Counted from the stretch's first letter, positions 17,872 through 26,478 are shown. The stretch: DNA of 64,000 nt from Ruminococcus sp. (GCA_017411385.1 JAFQQF010000016.1:62001-126000), one strand, 5' to 3'. Notes: generated by a model not told the origin, from the letters alone. Numbers and translations: made by a program.

Positions 17872-19236
17872 TCATTTATCTCCTTTCTGCTTCATAAGCT
17901 CGGCTTTGAGCTTAGATTTTCCAAGTCGTATGGTCTGCACTATATGTCTGTGAGCAGGACAGCTGAAAGCACAGCTTCCGCACTCCATACAAGTCATAAT
18001 CTGATGCTTTTGCATTGCATCAAAATCAAGGAGCTTTACATCACTACAAAGCCTTGTAGGCATAAGCCTCATAGGACAAGCCGACACACATCTGCCGCAA
18101 CGAATGCAGTCTGTAGGCTCATAAAGTCTTGCTTCCTTTTCTGAGAAAGCAAGGATTGCATTGTTTTGCTTGAGCACAGGCAGGCTATCGTCAGAAAGGG
18201 AAATTCCCATCATCGGACCGCCCATAAGAAGCTTCTTAACTTCTTCTTTATATCCCCCGCAAAACTCCATAACCTTGCTTATAGGTGTGCCGATGGGAAC
18301 AATCACATTCTGAGGCTCCTTTATGGCACTTCCGTCTACGGTCAGACGCTTCTTTGTAAGAGGCATTCCGGTTTTCAGGTAATCGCTCAGAAACGCAACC
18401 GAGGTTACATTCATCACAATGCATCCTGCATCTGCAGGGAGCTTGCCTGTGGGCACCTCTCTGCCTGTGCAGGCTTTAATTAGCACCTTTTCTGCACCCT
18501 GAGGGTAAGAGGCTTTTAAGGGTAAAACCCTCACCTTGTCCTCGGGGTCGTACTTGGGATTATCTGCTATCTCCGTGAGAATCTTAATCGCCTCGGGCTT
18601 ATTGTTTTCAATACCAATGATTACACGCTCGATGCCCAAAAGCTCAGAAACCGTGTAAACACCCGAAATAACCGCCCACGAATTCTCTATAACCTCTCGG
18701 TTATCTGCGGTAATATAAGGCTCACACTCGGCACAGTTGATAATAAGCGTATCAATCTCTTTGTCAGCAGGAACATTGAGCTTTACGTGAGCAGGGAAGC
18801 CTGCACCGCCGAGGCCCACAAGTCCGCTTGCACGCACCGCTTTCAGGAAGTCCTGCAGATTTTCTACCACGGGAGGCTTTATTGCAGGGTCTGTTGTATC
18901 CTTGCCGTCTGACTCAATAACCACCGCATCAACCTGCGCACCCGAGGGCATAGTAATTTTAGTAATGCTTTTTACCACACCACTTACACTTGAATGTATG
19001 GGAGCGCATACAAAAGCATCAGAGTCGCCCACAACCGTTCCCACATAAACCTGCTCACCAACGGATACCTGCACCTTACAGGGAGCGCCGATGTGCTGGC
19101 TCATAGGAATTATAACCTCTTCGGGCGAAGGCATAATAACGCTCTGTTTATCAGAGGTGTTTTTTCTGTGAGGTACCTTGGCACCGCCCGATGTGCGAAA
19201 CGGGCGCTTCGGAAACCTCAGCTCTTTTTTACTCAT
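17872..19236 (-). CDS. rnfC: Rnf complex peripheral subunit RnfC (NADH-side)
   Basis: 454 aa, close to the clostridial norm. A glycine-rich FMN/NADH-binding region (GLGGAGFPAHVK near residue 141) is followed by an SLBB-type region and two [4Fe-4S] motifs, CIRCGRCVSACP and CMECGSCAFSCP. It exchanges electrons with NAD+/NADH at the cytoplasmic face. It is the first gene of the operon, starting with ATG after AAGGAGG and behind a near-consensus promoter. Confidence 0.96.
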   Translation of the reverse strand: MSKKELRFPKRPFRTSGGAKVPHRKNTSDKQSVIMPSPEEVIIPMSQHIGAPCKVQVSVGEQVYVGTVVGDSDAFVCAPIHSSVSGVVKSITKITMPSGAQVDAVVIESDGKDTTDPAIKPPVVENLQDFLKAVRASGLVGLGGAGFPAHVKLNVPADKEIDTLIINCAECEPYITADNREVIENSWAVISGVYTVSELLGIERVIIGIENNKPEAIKILTEIADNPKYDPEDKVRVLPLKASYPQGAEKVLIKACTGREVPTGKLPADAGCIVMNVTSVAFLSDYLKTGMPLTKKRLTVDGSAIKEPQNVIVPIGTPISKVMEFCGGYKEEVKKLLMGGPMMGISLSDDSLPVLKQNNAILAFSEKEARLYEPTDCIRCGRCVSACPMRLMPTRLCSDVKLLDFDAMQKHQIMTCMECGSCAFSCPAHRHIVQTIRLGKSKLKAELMKQKGDK

Positions 19237-19318
19237 ATACTCATCCTCCTTAATTTAAGAAGTAGAAATTTTCAAACACATAAACTTATGTATATTTCTC
19301 CATTTTACAGTTATGATA

Positions 19319-19347
19319 ATTATAACATTTACACTGCTTTTTTTCAA
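19319..19347 (-). promoter_or_regulatory. SigA-type promoter of the rnf operon
   Basis: Minus strand TTGAAA (19342-19347), 17-bp spacer, TATAAT (19319-19324). It lies about 83 bp upstream of the rnfC ATG. The rest of the 190-bp divergent gap to spoVAE is AT-rich, with no other clear signal. Confidence 0.8.
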
Positions 19348-19427
19348 TAGAAATTATAAGCCAATACACATATTGTAAAAAATAATACAAATATGATGAA
19401 AACAACATTATAAGAAAGGAATAGAAT

Positions 19428-19784
19428 ATGGAATACTTAAACGCTTTCTGGGTCGGGGGTCTTTTGTGCGTTTTATGTCAGCTCCTCATTGACTTCACAA
19501 AGCTCACCCCTGCCAGAATTCTCACCGGATGCGTTGTACTGGGAGTTGTACTTTCAGCAATCGGCATATACAAGCCCTTTGCAGAGTTTGCAGGAGCAGG
19601 TGCAACGGTGCCTCTCTTAGGCTTTGGCCACCTTATGGCAGAAGGAATCAGAAAAGCCGTAAACGAACAGGGCGCTTTGGGAATTCTCACAGGCGGACTC
19701 ACCGCCTCCGCGGCAGGAATCTCTGCCGCCATAGTGTTCGGACTTCTTGCAAGCCTTGTAGGAAAATCCAGATTCAAAAAATAA
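19428..19784 (+). CDS. spoVAE: Stage V sporulation protein AE (SpoVAE type)
   Basis: 118 aa, normal length. Small hydrophobic protein with three or four membrane helices and the SpoVAE features GGLLCVLCQLLIDFTKLTPARI and FGHLMAEGIRKAV. In Bacillus, SpoVA proteins carry dipicolinic acid into the forespore and release it in germination. spoVAE normally sits directly after spoVAC and spoVAD. Here it stands alone, and spoVAD is about 27 kb away. AAAGGA precedes the ATG. A SigG-like -10 (CATTATA) just upstream is too close to the ribosome site to be convincing. Confidence 0.9.
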   Translation: MEYLNAFWVGGLLCVLCQLLIDFTKLTPARILTGCVVLGVVLSAIGIYKPFAEFAGAGATVPLLGFGHLMAEGIRKAVNEQGALGILTGGLTASAAGISAAIVFGLLASLVGKSRFKK

Positions 19785-19827
19785 AACTCAGTTAAATATT
19801 GCCGCGAAAAACAGTATAAATTCGCCC

Positions 19828-19856
19828 TTGAAAACTCAAGTTTGCCGTTGTATAAT
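19828..19856 (+). promoter_or_regulatory. SigA-type promoter of the DUF1846 gene
   Basis: TTGAAA (19828-19833), 17-bp spacer, TATAAT (19851-19856). The leader to the ATG is about 140 nt and contains a dispersed repeat. Confidence 0.75.
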
Positions 19857-19910
19857 AAAGTTTAGATTTATGCAAATTTATGTTACAAAAGCTTTTAGGG
19901 ATAATTTGCA

Positions 19911-19971
19911 GCTTCCAAACCTCCCTTGCCAAAAGGGAGGTAGCTTTGCATAAGCAAAGACGGAGGAATTT
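19911..19971 (+). repeat. Dispersed palindromic repeat, copy A
   Basis: Two consecutive hairpins, CCTCCCTT/AAGGGAGG (19920-19940) and CTTTGC/GCAAAG (19944-19959), followed by gacggaggaattt. A reverse-oriented copy with the same two-stem layout lies at 24452-24513. This copy is in the 5' leader of the DUF1846 gene. It resembles non-autonomous, RUP/MITE-like elements seen in gut Clostridia. Confidence 0.6.
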
Positions 19972-20002
19972 ACAACCGAAACACAGTCAAAGGGGTGTTT
20001 AT

Positions 20003-21487
20003 ATGATAGCCAAGGGTTTTGACAACGATAAATATCTGCGTATGCAGAGCGAGTGCATCAAAGAGCGTATCGACCAGTTCGGCGGAAAGCTCTATCTTGA
20101 ATTCGGCGGAAAGCTCTATGACGATTATCACGCTTCAAGGGTGCTCCCCGGCTTTGAGCCTGACAGCAAGCTTCAGATGCTGATGCAGCTCAAGGACCAG
20201 GCAGAAATCGTCATTATTATAAACGCAGGCGATATTGAGAAAAACAAGGTTCGCGGTGATTTGGGTATCACCTACGACCTCGACACTCTGCGTCTTATTG
20301 ATGTGTTCCGCGGTGTAGGTCTTTTTGTGGGCTCCGTGGTGCTTACCTGCTATGCAAACCAGCCCTCTGCAAATAAATTCCAGAAGCGACTGGAAGCTCT
20401 GGGCGTCAAGGTTTACCGCCACTACCCCATTCCCGGCTACCCTGCAGATATTGATTTGATTGTAAGCGAAGAGGGTTTAGGTAAAAACGAATACATCGAA
20501 ACCGAGAAACAGCTTGTAATCATTACCGCTCCCGGTCCCGGCTCAGGCAAAATGGCAACCTGCCTCTCTCAGCTTTATCACGACCACAAACGCGGTGTCA
20601 AGGCAGGCTACGCTAAATTCGAAACCTTCCCCATTTGGAACCTTGCACTCAAGCATCCCGTAAACGTTGCTTACGAGGCGGCAACTGCCGACCTTAACGA
20701 CGTGAATATGATTGACCCCTATCACTTTGAAGCTTACGGTGAAACTACCGTTAACTATAACCGCGACGTTGAGATTTTCCCTGTGCTCAGCGCTATGTTT
20801 GAGCAGATTTTAGGCAAGTCACCCTACAAATCTCCCACAGATATGGGCGTTAATATGGCAGGGCTTTGCATCTTTGACGACGAGGCTGTGAGCGCCGCCG
20901 CTCAGCAGGAAATTATCCGACGTTACTACTCGGCAATGTGCTCCCAGCGTCAGGGCAACACCGAAAAAGAGGTTGTCTTAAAGCTTGAAATTCTGATGAA
21001 ACAGGCAGGACTTTCTGCAGAAAACAGACCTGTAATCGGTGCTTCGCTGAAAAAAGCCGAAGAAACAGGCGAGCCTGCCGCCGCTATTGAGATGCCCGAC
21101 GGCACCATCATCACAGGCAAAACTTCCTCTCTCTTGGGAGCTTCCTCTGCCGCAATCCTCAATGCACTCAAATATCTTGGCAACATTGATGACGAAATTC
21201 ACTTGATTTCTCCCACCATCATCGAGCCTATTCAGAAGCTCAAGGTTGGACACCTTGGCAACCACAACCCCAGACTTCACATCGACGAAGTTCTCTTGGC
21301 ACTTTCCATCTGTGCGGCTACAGATTCTTTGGCGCAGAAGGCTTTGGACCAGCTTCACAAGCTCAAAGGGCTGGAGGCACACGCAACGGTTATCCTTGCA
21401 AGCACCGACGAAAAAATGTTCAAAAAGCTTGGTATGAATCTGACCTGCGAGCCCACCTACCAGACCAAAAAGCTTTATCACTTGTAA
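20003..21487 (+). CDS. DUF1846 (UPF0371) family protein
   Basis: 494 aa, the usual family length. The sequence matches DUF1846 throughout (MIAKGFDNDKYLRMQSECI; ITAPGPGSGKMATCLSQLYHD; FVGSVVLTCY). Structures are known for the family, but no reaction is established. The GPGSGK loop suggests a phosphate-binding turn. The ATG at 20003 follows AAGGGGTG. The frame is open further upstream, but that stretch is the dispersed repeat and leader, so I exclude it. Monocistronic, with promoter and terminator. Confidence 0.88.
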   Translation: MIAKGFDNDKYLRMQSECIKERIDQFGGKLYLEFGGKLYDDYHASRVLPGFEPDSKLQMLMQLKDQAEIVIIINAGDIEKNKVRGDLGITYDLDTLRLIDVFRGVGLFVGSVVLTCYANQPSANKFQKRLEALGVKVYRHYPIPGYPADIDLIVSEEGLGKNEYIETEKQLVIITAPGPGSGKMATCLSQLYHDHKRGVKAGYAKFETFPIWNLALKHPVNVAYEAATADLNDVNMIDPYHFEAYGETTVNYNRDVEIFPVLSAMFEQILGKSPYKSPTDMGVNMAGLCIFDDEAVSAAAQQEIIRRYYSAMCSQRQGNTEKEVVLKLEILMKQAGLSAENRPVIGASLKKAEETGEPAAAIEMPDGTIITGKTSSLLGASSAAILNALKYLGNIDDEIHLISPTIIEPIQKLKVGHLGNHNPRLHIDEVLLALSICAATDSLAQKALDQLHKLKGLEAHATVILASTDEKMFKKLGMNLTCEPTYQTKKLYHL

Positions 21488-21502
21488 TAAAACAAATAAC
21501 AC

Positions 21503-21541
21503 AAACACCACAGAAGTTTAAAATTCCTCTGTGGTGTTTTT
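21503..21541 (+). terminator. Terminator of the DUF1846 gene
   Basis: Stem ACACCACAGA / TCTGTGGTGT around 21505-21537, followed by a T-run (GTTTTTATTT). Confidence 0.85.
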
Positions 21542-21597
21542 ATTTATGCAAATCTTTTCTCTGAATCCTGCACACACATCAAATCAAACTTCCCTTG

Positions 21598-21690
21598 TGT
21601 GTATCCTTACCTATACTAACCTATCCTAACCTAACCTATACTAACCTAACCTATACTAACCTAACCTATCCTAACCTAACCTGTGTATCC
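21598..21690. repeat. Pentanucleotide tandem array flanked by 9-bp direct repeats
   Basis: Positions 21607-21681 are exactly fifteen pentamers, made of TAACC, TATAC and TATCC (the first is TTACC). The last twelve are organised as four 15-bp units TAT[A/C]C-TAACC-TAACC. The array is bounded on both sides by TGTGTATCC (21598-21606 and 21682-21690). A TGTATCC/GGATACA inverted repeat follows on the right. It lies between two convergent terminators, outside any plausible gene. Confidence 0.9.
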
Positions 21691-21726
21691 AAAGTGGATA
21701 CAACTTGTATACAGGGGTTGAAGCCA

Positions 21727-21758
21727 CAAAAAAGCAGAGGGTAAAACTACCCTCTGCT
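21727..21758 (-). terminator. Terminator of the 50-aa membrane protein gene
   Basis: Perfect 11-bp stem AGCAGAGGGTA / TACCCTCTGCT (21733-21743 with 21748-21758), then six T on the minus strand. Confidence 0.85.
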
Positions 21759-21790
21759 GTCTGTTGCAAAATTAAGATTTCAGAGAACAA

Positions 21791-21943
21791 TCAAACGATT
21801 GCGTTATCGAGATACTCCTCTAACTCCTCGTTGTCCTTCTCCTTCTTTTTCTTAACAACCATAATGGTGGTAACTGCTGCAGCAACTGCTACCATTGCAG
21901 AAAGCAGAGCAATAATCCAACCCCAAGAACTGTTCTTTTTCAT
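21791..21943 (-). CDS. Small single-pass membrane protein
   Basis: 50 aa. One hydrophobic helix (about 8-28, WIIALLSAMVAVAAAVTTIMVV) is followed by a KKKKEKD basic patch and a Glu-rich acidic tail. I do not recognise the family. It is probably a real gene: the ATG at 21943 has AGGAGG ten bases upstream, a consensus promoter lies at 22012-22040 and a strong terminator follows. The frame extends upstream to 21991 but lacks a ribosome site. The charge pattern suggests an N-out, C-in anchor, possibly a binding tail. Confidence 0.7.
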   Translation of the reverse strand: MKKNSSWGWIIALLSAMVAVAAAVTTIMVVKKKKEKDNEELEEYLDNAIV

Positions 21944-22011
21944 GTTACGTACCTCCTGACTGTTCTCATAATAGTCTGTGCAAAAAATCACAGATATTTC
22001 TATACACTAAA

Positions 22012-22040
22012 ATAATAACAGTCGCACAGGAAAATGTCAA
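22012..22040 (-). promoter_or_regulatory. SigA-type promoter of the small membrane protein
   Basis: Minus strand TTGACA (22035-22040), 17-bp spacer, TATTAT (22012-22017). Confidence 0.8.
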
Positions 22041-22081
22041 CGACTTTGAACCAAATTACGGAAAAAATATCTGCAAAAAAC

Positions 22082-22109
22082 AAAAAAAGCAGAGAAGAGC
22101 TCTGCTTTT
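22082..22109 (-). terminator. Terminator of rpsT
   Basis: Stem AAAAGCAGAG / CTCTGCTTTT (22085-22094 with 22100-22109), ending in a T-run on the minus strand, 19 bp past the rpsT stop. Confidence 0.8.
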
Positions 22110-22128
22110 AAGGTTTTATTAAGAAAAA

Positions 22129-22389
22129 TTATGCTGTAGCATTCAGGCGCTTCACAAGATTAGACTTGCTTCTTGCGGCAGTGTTCTTATGCAGAATACC
22201 CTTTGCGGTAGCCTGATCAATTTTCTTAACAGCAAGACGAACCGCCTCAGCTTTGTTGTCGGCGTTGGTGTCGATAGCGTTGTAAGCTTTCTTGATAGCT
22301 GTTCTGAGAGCAGACTTAACGCTCTTGTTCTGAGCAGTTTTGGTTGCGATAACCTTAACGCGCTTCTTTGCTGATTTGATATTAGGCAT
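22129..22389 (-). CDS. rpsT: 30S ribosomal protein S20
   Basis: 86 aa, full length. Basic helical protein that binds 16S rRNA early in small-subunit assembly. The N-terminus MPNIKSAKKR and the KKAYNAID...KGILHKNTAARSKS pattern are diagnostic. The start at 22389 follows AAGGAGG; an upstream in-frame ATG at 22419 is excluded because the ribosome site would fall inside the coding sequence. Monocistronic, as in most Firmicutes. Confidence 0.97.
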   Translation of the reverse strand: MPNIKSAKKRVKVIATKTAQNKSVKSALRTAIKKAYNAIDTNADNKAEAVRLAVKKIDQATAKGILHKNTAARSKSNLVKRLNATA

Positions 22390-22483
22390 TGTCCCACCTC
22401 CTTCAAAAAGCGATAACACGAATAACCGTGAGATTTATAAAACGGACTCCATAAAAGCCCTATTTTCACAATCGTGCTGATAT

Positions 22484-22512
22484 ATAATACCACTAACACT
22501 TGAAAAATGCAA
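22484..22512 (-). promoter_or_regulatory. SigA-type promoter of rpsT with overlapping inverted repeat
   Basis: Minus strand TTGCAT (22507-22512), 17-bp spacer, TATTAT (22484-22489). A perfect inverted repeat AAATGCAAG / CTTGCATTT (22505-22513 with 22520-22528) covers the -35 box. The rest of the 22530-22720 gap is AT-rich, with no clear feature. Confidence 0.65.
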
Positions 22513-22722
22513 GCATTTTCTTGCATTTGAGATGATTTTTTTGAAAAAAATTCTGCAAGCCCTTAACACCCACAATATATAGATGTTTGAATTTACGCTA
22601 CACACTATACGTATCAAACTCTCTTGCCATTATACTATATATAAATATGGTTTTGCGCTCATTTTCGGCTTGAAATCAGCTTTATACACAAATAATTCAC
22701 AAATCTTTTATACAAATTATAC

Positions 22723-22751
22723 TTGACATTTCCATATTCCGGGTGTAAATT
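22723..22751 (+). promoter_or_regulatory. SigA-type promoter of the heat-shock operon
   Basis: TTGACA (22723-22728), 17-bp spacer, TAAATT (22746-22751), followed at once by the CIRCE operator. Confidence 0.85.
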
Positions 22752-22761
22752 AATAGTAGAG

Positions 22762-22788
22762 TTAGCACTCGGCACACGAGAGTGCTAA
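22762..22788 (+). promoter_or_regulatory. CIRCE operator (HrcA binding site)
   Basis: A perfect match to the consensus TTAGCACTC-N9-GAGTGCTAA. It starts 10 bp after the -10 box, so HrcA bound here would block transcription of hrcA-grpE-dnaK. HrcA is the first gene product, giving autoregulation. Confidence 0.97.
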
Positions 22789-22810
22789 CACGATATAAGG
22801 AGGCGATGGA

Positions 22811-23839
22811 ATGGAGCTTGGCGAACGAAAAAAGAAAATACTCCGTGCCATCGTTGAGGGCTACATCGCCACAGGTGAGCCGGTAGGCTCTAAAACCTTA
22901 CTTCAGGAAACAGGCATTTCGGTTTCTCCCGCAACAGTTCGAAACGATATGGCAGACCTGACACGTGACGGCTTTCTGTATCAGCCCCACACCTCCGCAG
23001 GCAGAGCACCCACACAAACAGGCATCAGATATTACATTGATAATCTGATGGAGCTTAAAGCTCCCTCTCAGCGTGCCTGCGATTATATCAACCAAAAGCT
23101 TTCATCCTGTGCGGATACCCCCGAAAATCTTCTGAGATGTGCAGCAGAGCTTCTCTCTGACTACACAGGCTTTTGTGCAGTAACCACAACCCCGCCCTCT
23201 GACGGTGCCCGTATTCATCGGATACACATTCTCGGCACAGGACGGCACACGGCAATGGCGGTGCTGGTCACCACCACAGGTATGGTACGAAGCAAGCTCT
23301 TCCGATGCAACTTTGTTGTAACCGCAGAAATTACGGAAGTCCTGCAGAAGGTACTTAACAAAGCTCTCTCGGGTGTACCTCTGAGCGAAATGTCAAAACC
23401 CTTTATGCAGACGGTAGCTGCTTCCTTCGGCGAGCTTCTGCTTTTTACCCCTCAGGCACTTGTTGCTTTGATGGACATTGCACAGCAGGCGCAGGAAATT
23501 CAGCTTTGCACCGCAGGACAACAAAGAATCCTCTTTATGCCCGATGTTGACGTGCACACCGCCCGAGGACTTTTAAGCTTTCAACAAAGCTCAGAACAGG
23601 TAGCAAAGCTACTCTTCTCCCACAAAAACGGACTGAGAACACTTATCGGCACAGAATGCCGCCACCCTGAGCTTCTCAGGTGCACCTTAATCTCCGCAAG
23701 GTATGAAATTCAAGGTGTAACCGCAGGCTCGGTGGCGCTCTTCGGACCTATGCGTATGGATTACGCACAATGTGCAGGTGCTGTAGGCTACATCGCAAAA
23801 GCAGTAGGAAATCTACTTGACGAAATGGTAGATATATAA
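22811..23839 (+). CDS. hrcA: Heat-inducible transcription repressor HrcA
   Basis: 342 aa, full length. The N-terminal winged helix reads ELGERKKKILRAIVEGYIATGEPVGSKTL, followed by SPATVRNDMADL and the TSAGRAPT segment typical of HrcA. The rest is the GAF-like dimer domain. It represses the heat-shock operon through CIRCE and depends on GroEL for activity in known systems. AAGGAGG lies eight bases before the ATG. Confidence 0.97.
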   Translation: MELGERKKKILRAIVEGYIATGEPVGSKTLLQETGISVSPATVRNDMADLTRDGFLYQPHTSAGRAPTQTGIRYYIDNLMELKAPSQRACDYINQKLSSCADTPENLLRCAAELLSDYTGFCAVTTTPPSDGARIHRIHILGTGRHTAMAVLVTTTGMVRSKLFRCNFVVTAEITEVLQKVLNKALSGVPLSEMSKPFMQTVAASFGELLLFTPQALVALMDIAQQAQEIQLCTAGQQRILFMPDVDVHTARGLLSFQQSSEQVAKLLFSHKNGLRTLIGTECRHPELLRCTLISARYEIQGVTAGSVALFGPMRMDYAQCAGAVGYIAKAVGNLLDEMVDI

Positions 23840-23879
23840 CGACTGAAATCATCAAAGAATATAAAACAAGGAGCTTATT

Positions 23880-24425
23880 ATGAGCAAGAAAAAAGAAAAC
23901 ACAGAGAACACAACTGTAGAAGAAACAGTTGAAGCTGTTGAAACCGAAGAGGTATCAGCGGAAGCCGAAACAGCAGAGCCTACGGCAGAAGAAAAGCTGC
24001 AGGAGGAACTGAAGGCACAGAAGGAAAGCTATCTGCGACTTGCCGCAGAGTACGACAACTACAGAAAGCGTACTCAGGCAGAAAAGCTGAGAGTTTATGC
24101 AGATGCTACAGCAAAGGCTGTTGAAGAGCTTCTGCCCCTATCAGACTCGGTGGTTGCCGCTTTGGATTCCACTCCCGAGGATGACGCACAGCGCAAGGGC
24201 ATTGAGCTTATCGGTAATCAGCTTGCAAAATGCTTTGAAAAGTTAGGTGTTGAGGCATTCGGCGAAGTAGGCGAAGCTTTTGACCCTGTGTATCACAACG
24301 CAGTCGCAAGAACAGAAAACCCCGACCTTCCCCAGAATTCCATCGCAATGGTTTTTCAGAAAGGCTTCAAAACAGGCGATAAGGTAATCCGCCCTGCAAT
24401 GGTTCAGGTTGCTAATTGCGGTTAA
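23880..24425 (+). CDS. grpE: Nucleotide exchange factor GrpE
   Basis: 181 aa. An acidic, disordered N-terminus (about 1-45, rich in Glu/Thr) precedes the long coiled-coil helix (LQEELKAQKESYLRLAAEYDNYRKRTQAEK) and the beta-wing domain with FEKLGVEAFGEVGEAFDPVYHNAVAR. It releases ADP from DnaK. AAGGAG precedes the ATG, 40 bp after hrcA. Confidence 0.97.
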   Translation: MSKKKENTENTTVEETVEAVETEEVSAEAETAEPTAEEKLQEELKAQKESYLRLAAEYDNYRKRTQAEKLRVYADATAKAVEELLPLSDSVVAALDSTPEDDAQRKGIELIGNQLAKCFEKLGVEAFGEVGEAFDPVYHNAVARTENPDLPQNSIAMVFQKGFKTGDKVIRPAMVQVANCG

Positions 24426-24451
24426 TCTGATACCCTTTATCGAAAACTAAC

Positions 24452-24513
24452 AATATCCCTGCATCGTTTGCTTTTGCAAATGCCACCTCCCTTGAGGTAA
24501 GGGAGGCAATAGG
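24452..24513 (-). repeat. Dispersed palindromic repeat, copy B
   Basis: The inverse-oriented counterpart of 19911-19971. Read on the minus strand it has CCTCCCTT/AAGGGAGG, then TTTGC/GCAAA, then a GATGCAGGGAT end in place of GACGGAGGAAT. It lies inside the heat-shock operon, between grpE and dnaK. Confidence 0.6.
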
Positions 24514-24581
24514 GTGTAATAACAAAACCAGCTATTAATCAATTAATATACAAATCAAATTCATATTTGGAGGAATTTATT

Positions 24582-26417
24582 ATGGCAAAAACAATTGGTA
24601 TCGACCTTGGTACAACAAACTCCTGCGTAGCAGTTATCGAAGGCGGCGAGCCTGTAGTTATCGCTAACGCAGAAGGCGCAAGAACTACTCCTTCCGTTGT
24701 TGCTTTCTCAGCTTCAGGCGAAAGATTGGTAGGTCAGGTTGCAAAGCGTCAGGCAATCACTAACCCCTCAGGCACAATCTCTTCCATCAAAAGAGAGATG
24801 GGCACAGACTATAAGGTAACAGTTAACGGCAAAACTTACACACCTCAGGAGATTTCCGCTATGATTCTCCAGAAGCTTAAAACCGATGCAGAAGCATATC
24901 TTGGCGACAAGGTAACTCAGGCTGTTATCACAGTTCCCGCATACTTTACAGATGCACAGCGTCAGGCTACAAAGGACGCAGGCAGAATTGCAGGACTTGA
25001 GGTTAAGAGAATCATCAACGAGCCTACAGCAGCTGCTCTTTCCTACGGCATCGACAAGGAAACCGACCAGAAGGTTATGGTATACGACCTTGGCGGCGGT
25101 ACCTTCGACGTTTCCATCATCGAGATGGGCGACGGTGTTCAGGAGGTTCTCGCAACTGCAGGTAACAACCGTCTTGGCGGTGACGACTTCGACCAGAGAA
25201 TCATCGACTGGCTGGTACAGGGCTTCAAGGCTGAGCAGGGCGTTGACCTGTCAAAGGACAACATGGCAATGCAGCGACTCAAGGAGTCCGCAGAAAAAGC
25301 TAAGATTGAGCTTTCAGGTGTTACCTCCACAGACATCAACCTGCCCTACATCACAGCAGATGCAACAGGTCCCAAGCACCTTAATATGACTCTTACACGT
25401 GCAAAGTTCAACGAGCTCACCTCTGACCTTGTTGAGAAGACAATTGCTCCTGTAAGACAGGCACTTAAGGACAGCGGTCTGCAGATAAACGAAATCGACA
25501 AGGTTCTTATGGTAGGCGGTTCTTCCCGTATTCCTGCTGTTCAGGAGGCTGTTAAGACTCTCATCGGCAAGGAGCCCTTCAAGGGCATCAACCCCGACGA
25601 GTGCGTTGCTATCGGTGCCGCACTTCAGGCAGGTGTTCTCGGCGGTGAGGTTGAAGGACTTCTCCTGCTTGACGTTACTCCCCTTTCCCTCGGTGTTGAA
25701 ACCATGGGTGGTGTAATGACAAAGATTATCGACAGAAACACAACCATTCCCACCAAGAAGAGCCAGATTTTCTCCACAGCAGCTGACAACCAGACTCAGG
25801 TTGAAATCAATGTTCTTCAGGGTGAGAGAGAGTTTGCAAGAGATAACAAGCAGCTTGGACTCTTTGCTCTTACAGGCATTGCTCCCGCTCCCAGAGGAAT
25901 CCCCCAGATTGAGGTTACCTTCGACATCGACGCTAACGGTATCGTTAACGTAAGCGCTAAGGACCTTGGCACAGGCAAGGAGCAGAACATCACAATTTCT
26001 TCTTCCACAAATATGTCCAAGGAAGACATCGACAAGGCTGTTAAGGAAGCTGAGCAGTTTGCCGCTGAGGATAAGGCTCGCCGTGAGGCAGTTGATGCTA
26101 AGAACGAAGCAGAGAATCTGGCTTATCAGGCAGAGAAGCTGGTATCAGAAAACGGCGACAAGCTGGATGAGGCTGACAAGACAGCGCTCACAACAAAGGC
26201 TCAGGCTGTAAAGGATGCTTGCGAGAAAAACGACAAGGCTCTCATTGATGCCGCTAAGGAAGACCTGCAGAAGACTCTGTACGAAATCTCCACAAAGCTT
26301 TATCAGGCAGCTCAGGCAGCAGGTGCCGCACCTCAGGGCGACCCCACAGGCGCAGCTCAGGGCCCCGAGGGCAATGTTTACGACGCTGATTTTACAGACG
26401 TTGACGACAACCAGTAA
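24582..26417 (+). CDS. dnaK: Chaperone DnaK (Hsp70)
   Basis: 611 aa, normal length. ATPase domain with [11 protein letters not shown] at the N-terminus, [12 protein letters not shown] and the [13 protein letters not shown] phosphate-loop region. The linker [14 protein letters not shown] is followed by the beta-sandwich substrate domain and helical lid. The C-terminus ends [11 protein letters not shown], close to the usual acidic VxDADFxEVDD tail. GGAGG is nine bases before the ATG at 24582. Confidence 0.98.
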   Translation: MAKTIGIDLGTTNSCVAVIEGGEPVVIANAEGARTTPSVVAFSASGERLVGQVAKRQAITNPSGTISSIKREMGTDYKVTVNGKTYTPQEISAMILQKLKTDAEAYLGDKVTQAVITVPAYFTDAQRQATKDAGRIAGLEVKRIINEPTAAALSYGIDKETDQKVMVYDLGGGTFDVSIIEMGDGVQEVLATAGNNRLGGDDFDQRIIDWLVQGFKAEQGVDLSKDNMAMQRLKESAEKAKIELSGVTSTDINLPYITADATGPKHLNMTLTRAKFNELTSDLVEKTIAPVRQALKDSGLQINEIDKVLMVGGSSRIPAVQEAVKTLIGKEPFKGINPDECVAIGAALQAGVLGGEVEGLLLLDVTPLSLGVETMGGVMTKIIDRNTTIPTKKSQIFSTAADNQTQVEINVLQGEREFARDNKQLGLFALTGIAPAPRGIPQIEVTFDIDANGIVNVSAKDLGTGKEQNITISSSTNMSKEDIDKAVKEAEQFAAEDKARREAVDAKNEAENLAYQAEKLVSENGDKLDEADKTALTTKAQAVKDACEKNDKALIDAAKEDLQKTLYEISTKLYQAAQAAGAAPQGDPTGAAQGPEGNVYDADFTDVDDNQ

Positions 26418-26426
26418 TATAAACTG

Positions 26427-26456
26427 TTGACGGAATACACGTGAGCAGAGTATAAT
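26427..26456 (+). promoter_or_regulatory. Candidate promoter between dnaK and dnaJ
   Basis: TTGACG (26427-26432), 18-bp spacer, TATAAT (26451-26456). A strong hairpin with a T-run follows within 25 bp, so any transcript either stops at once or reads through into dnaJ. Confidence 0.5.
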
Positions 26457-26478
26457 ATATCGGTATAAACTATTCTTT

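Noticed and set aside
19383-19412. SigG-like promoter TAATA-N18-CATTATA in front of spoVAE
   Set aside because: The -10 match is exact, but the start point would fall at about 19419, inside or beyond the ribosome site, leaving almost no leader.
21575-21770. Reading frame through the pentamer array giving a repeated LTYTN-type peptide
   Set aside because: There is no ATG or ribosome site before it, and it runs into the terminator of the opposite-strand gene.
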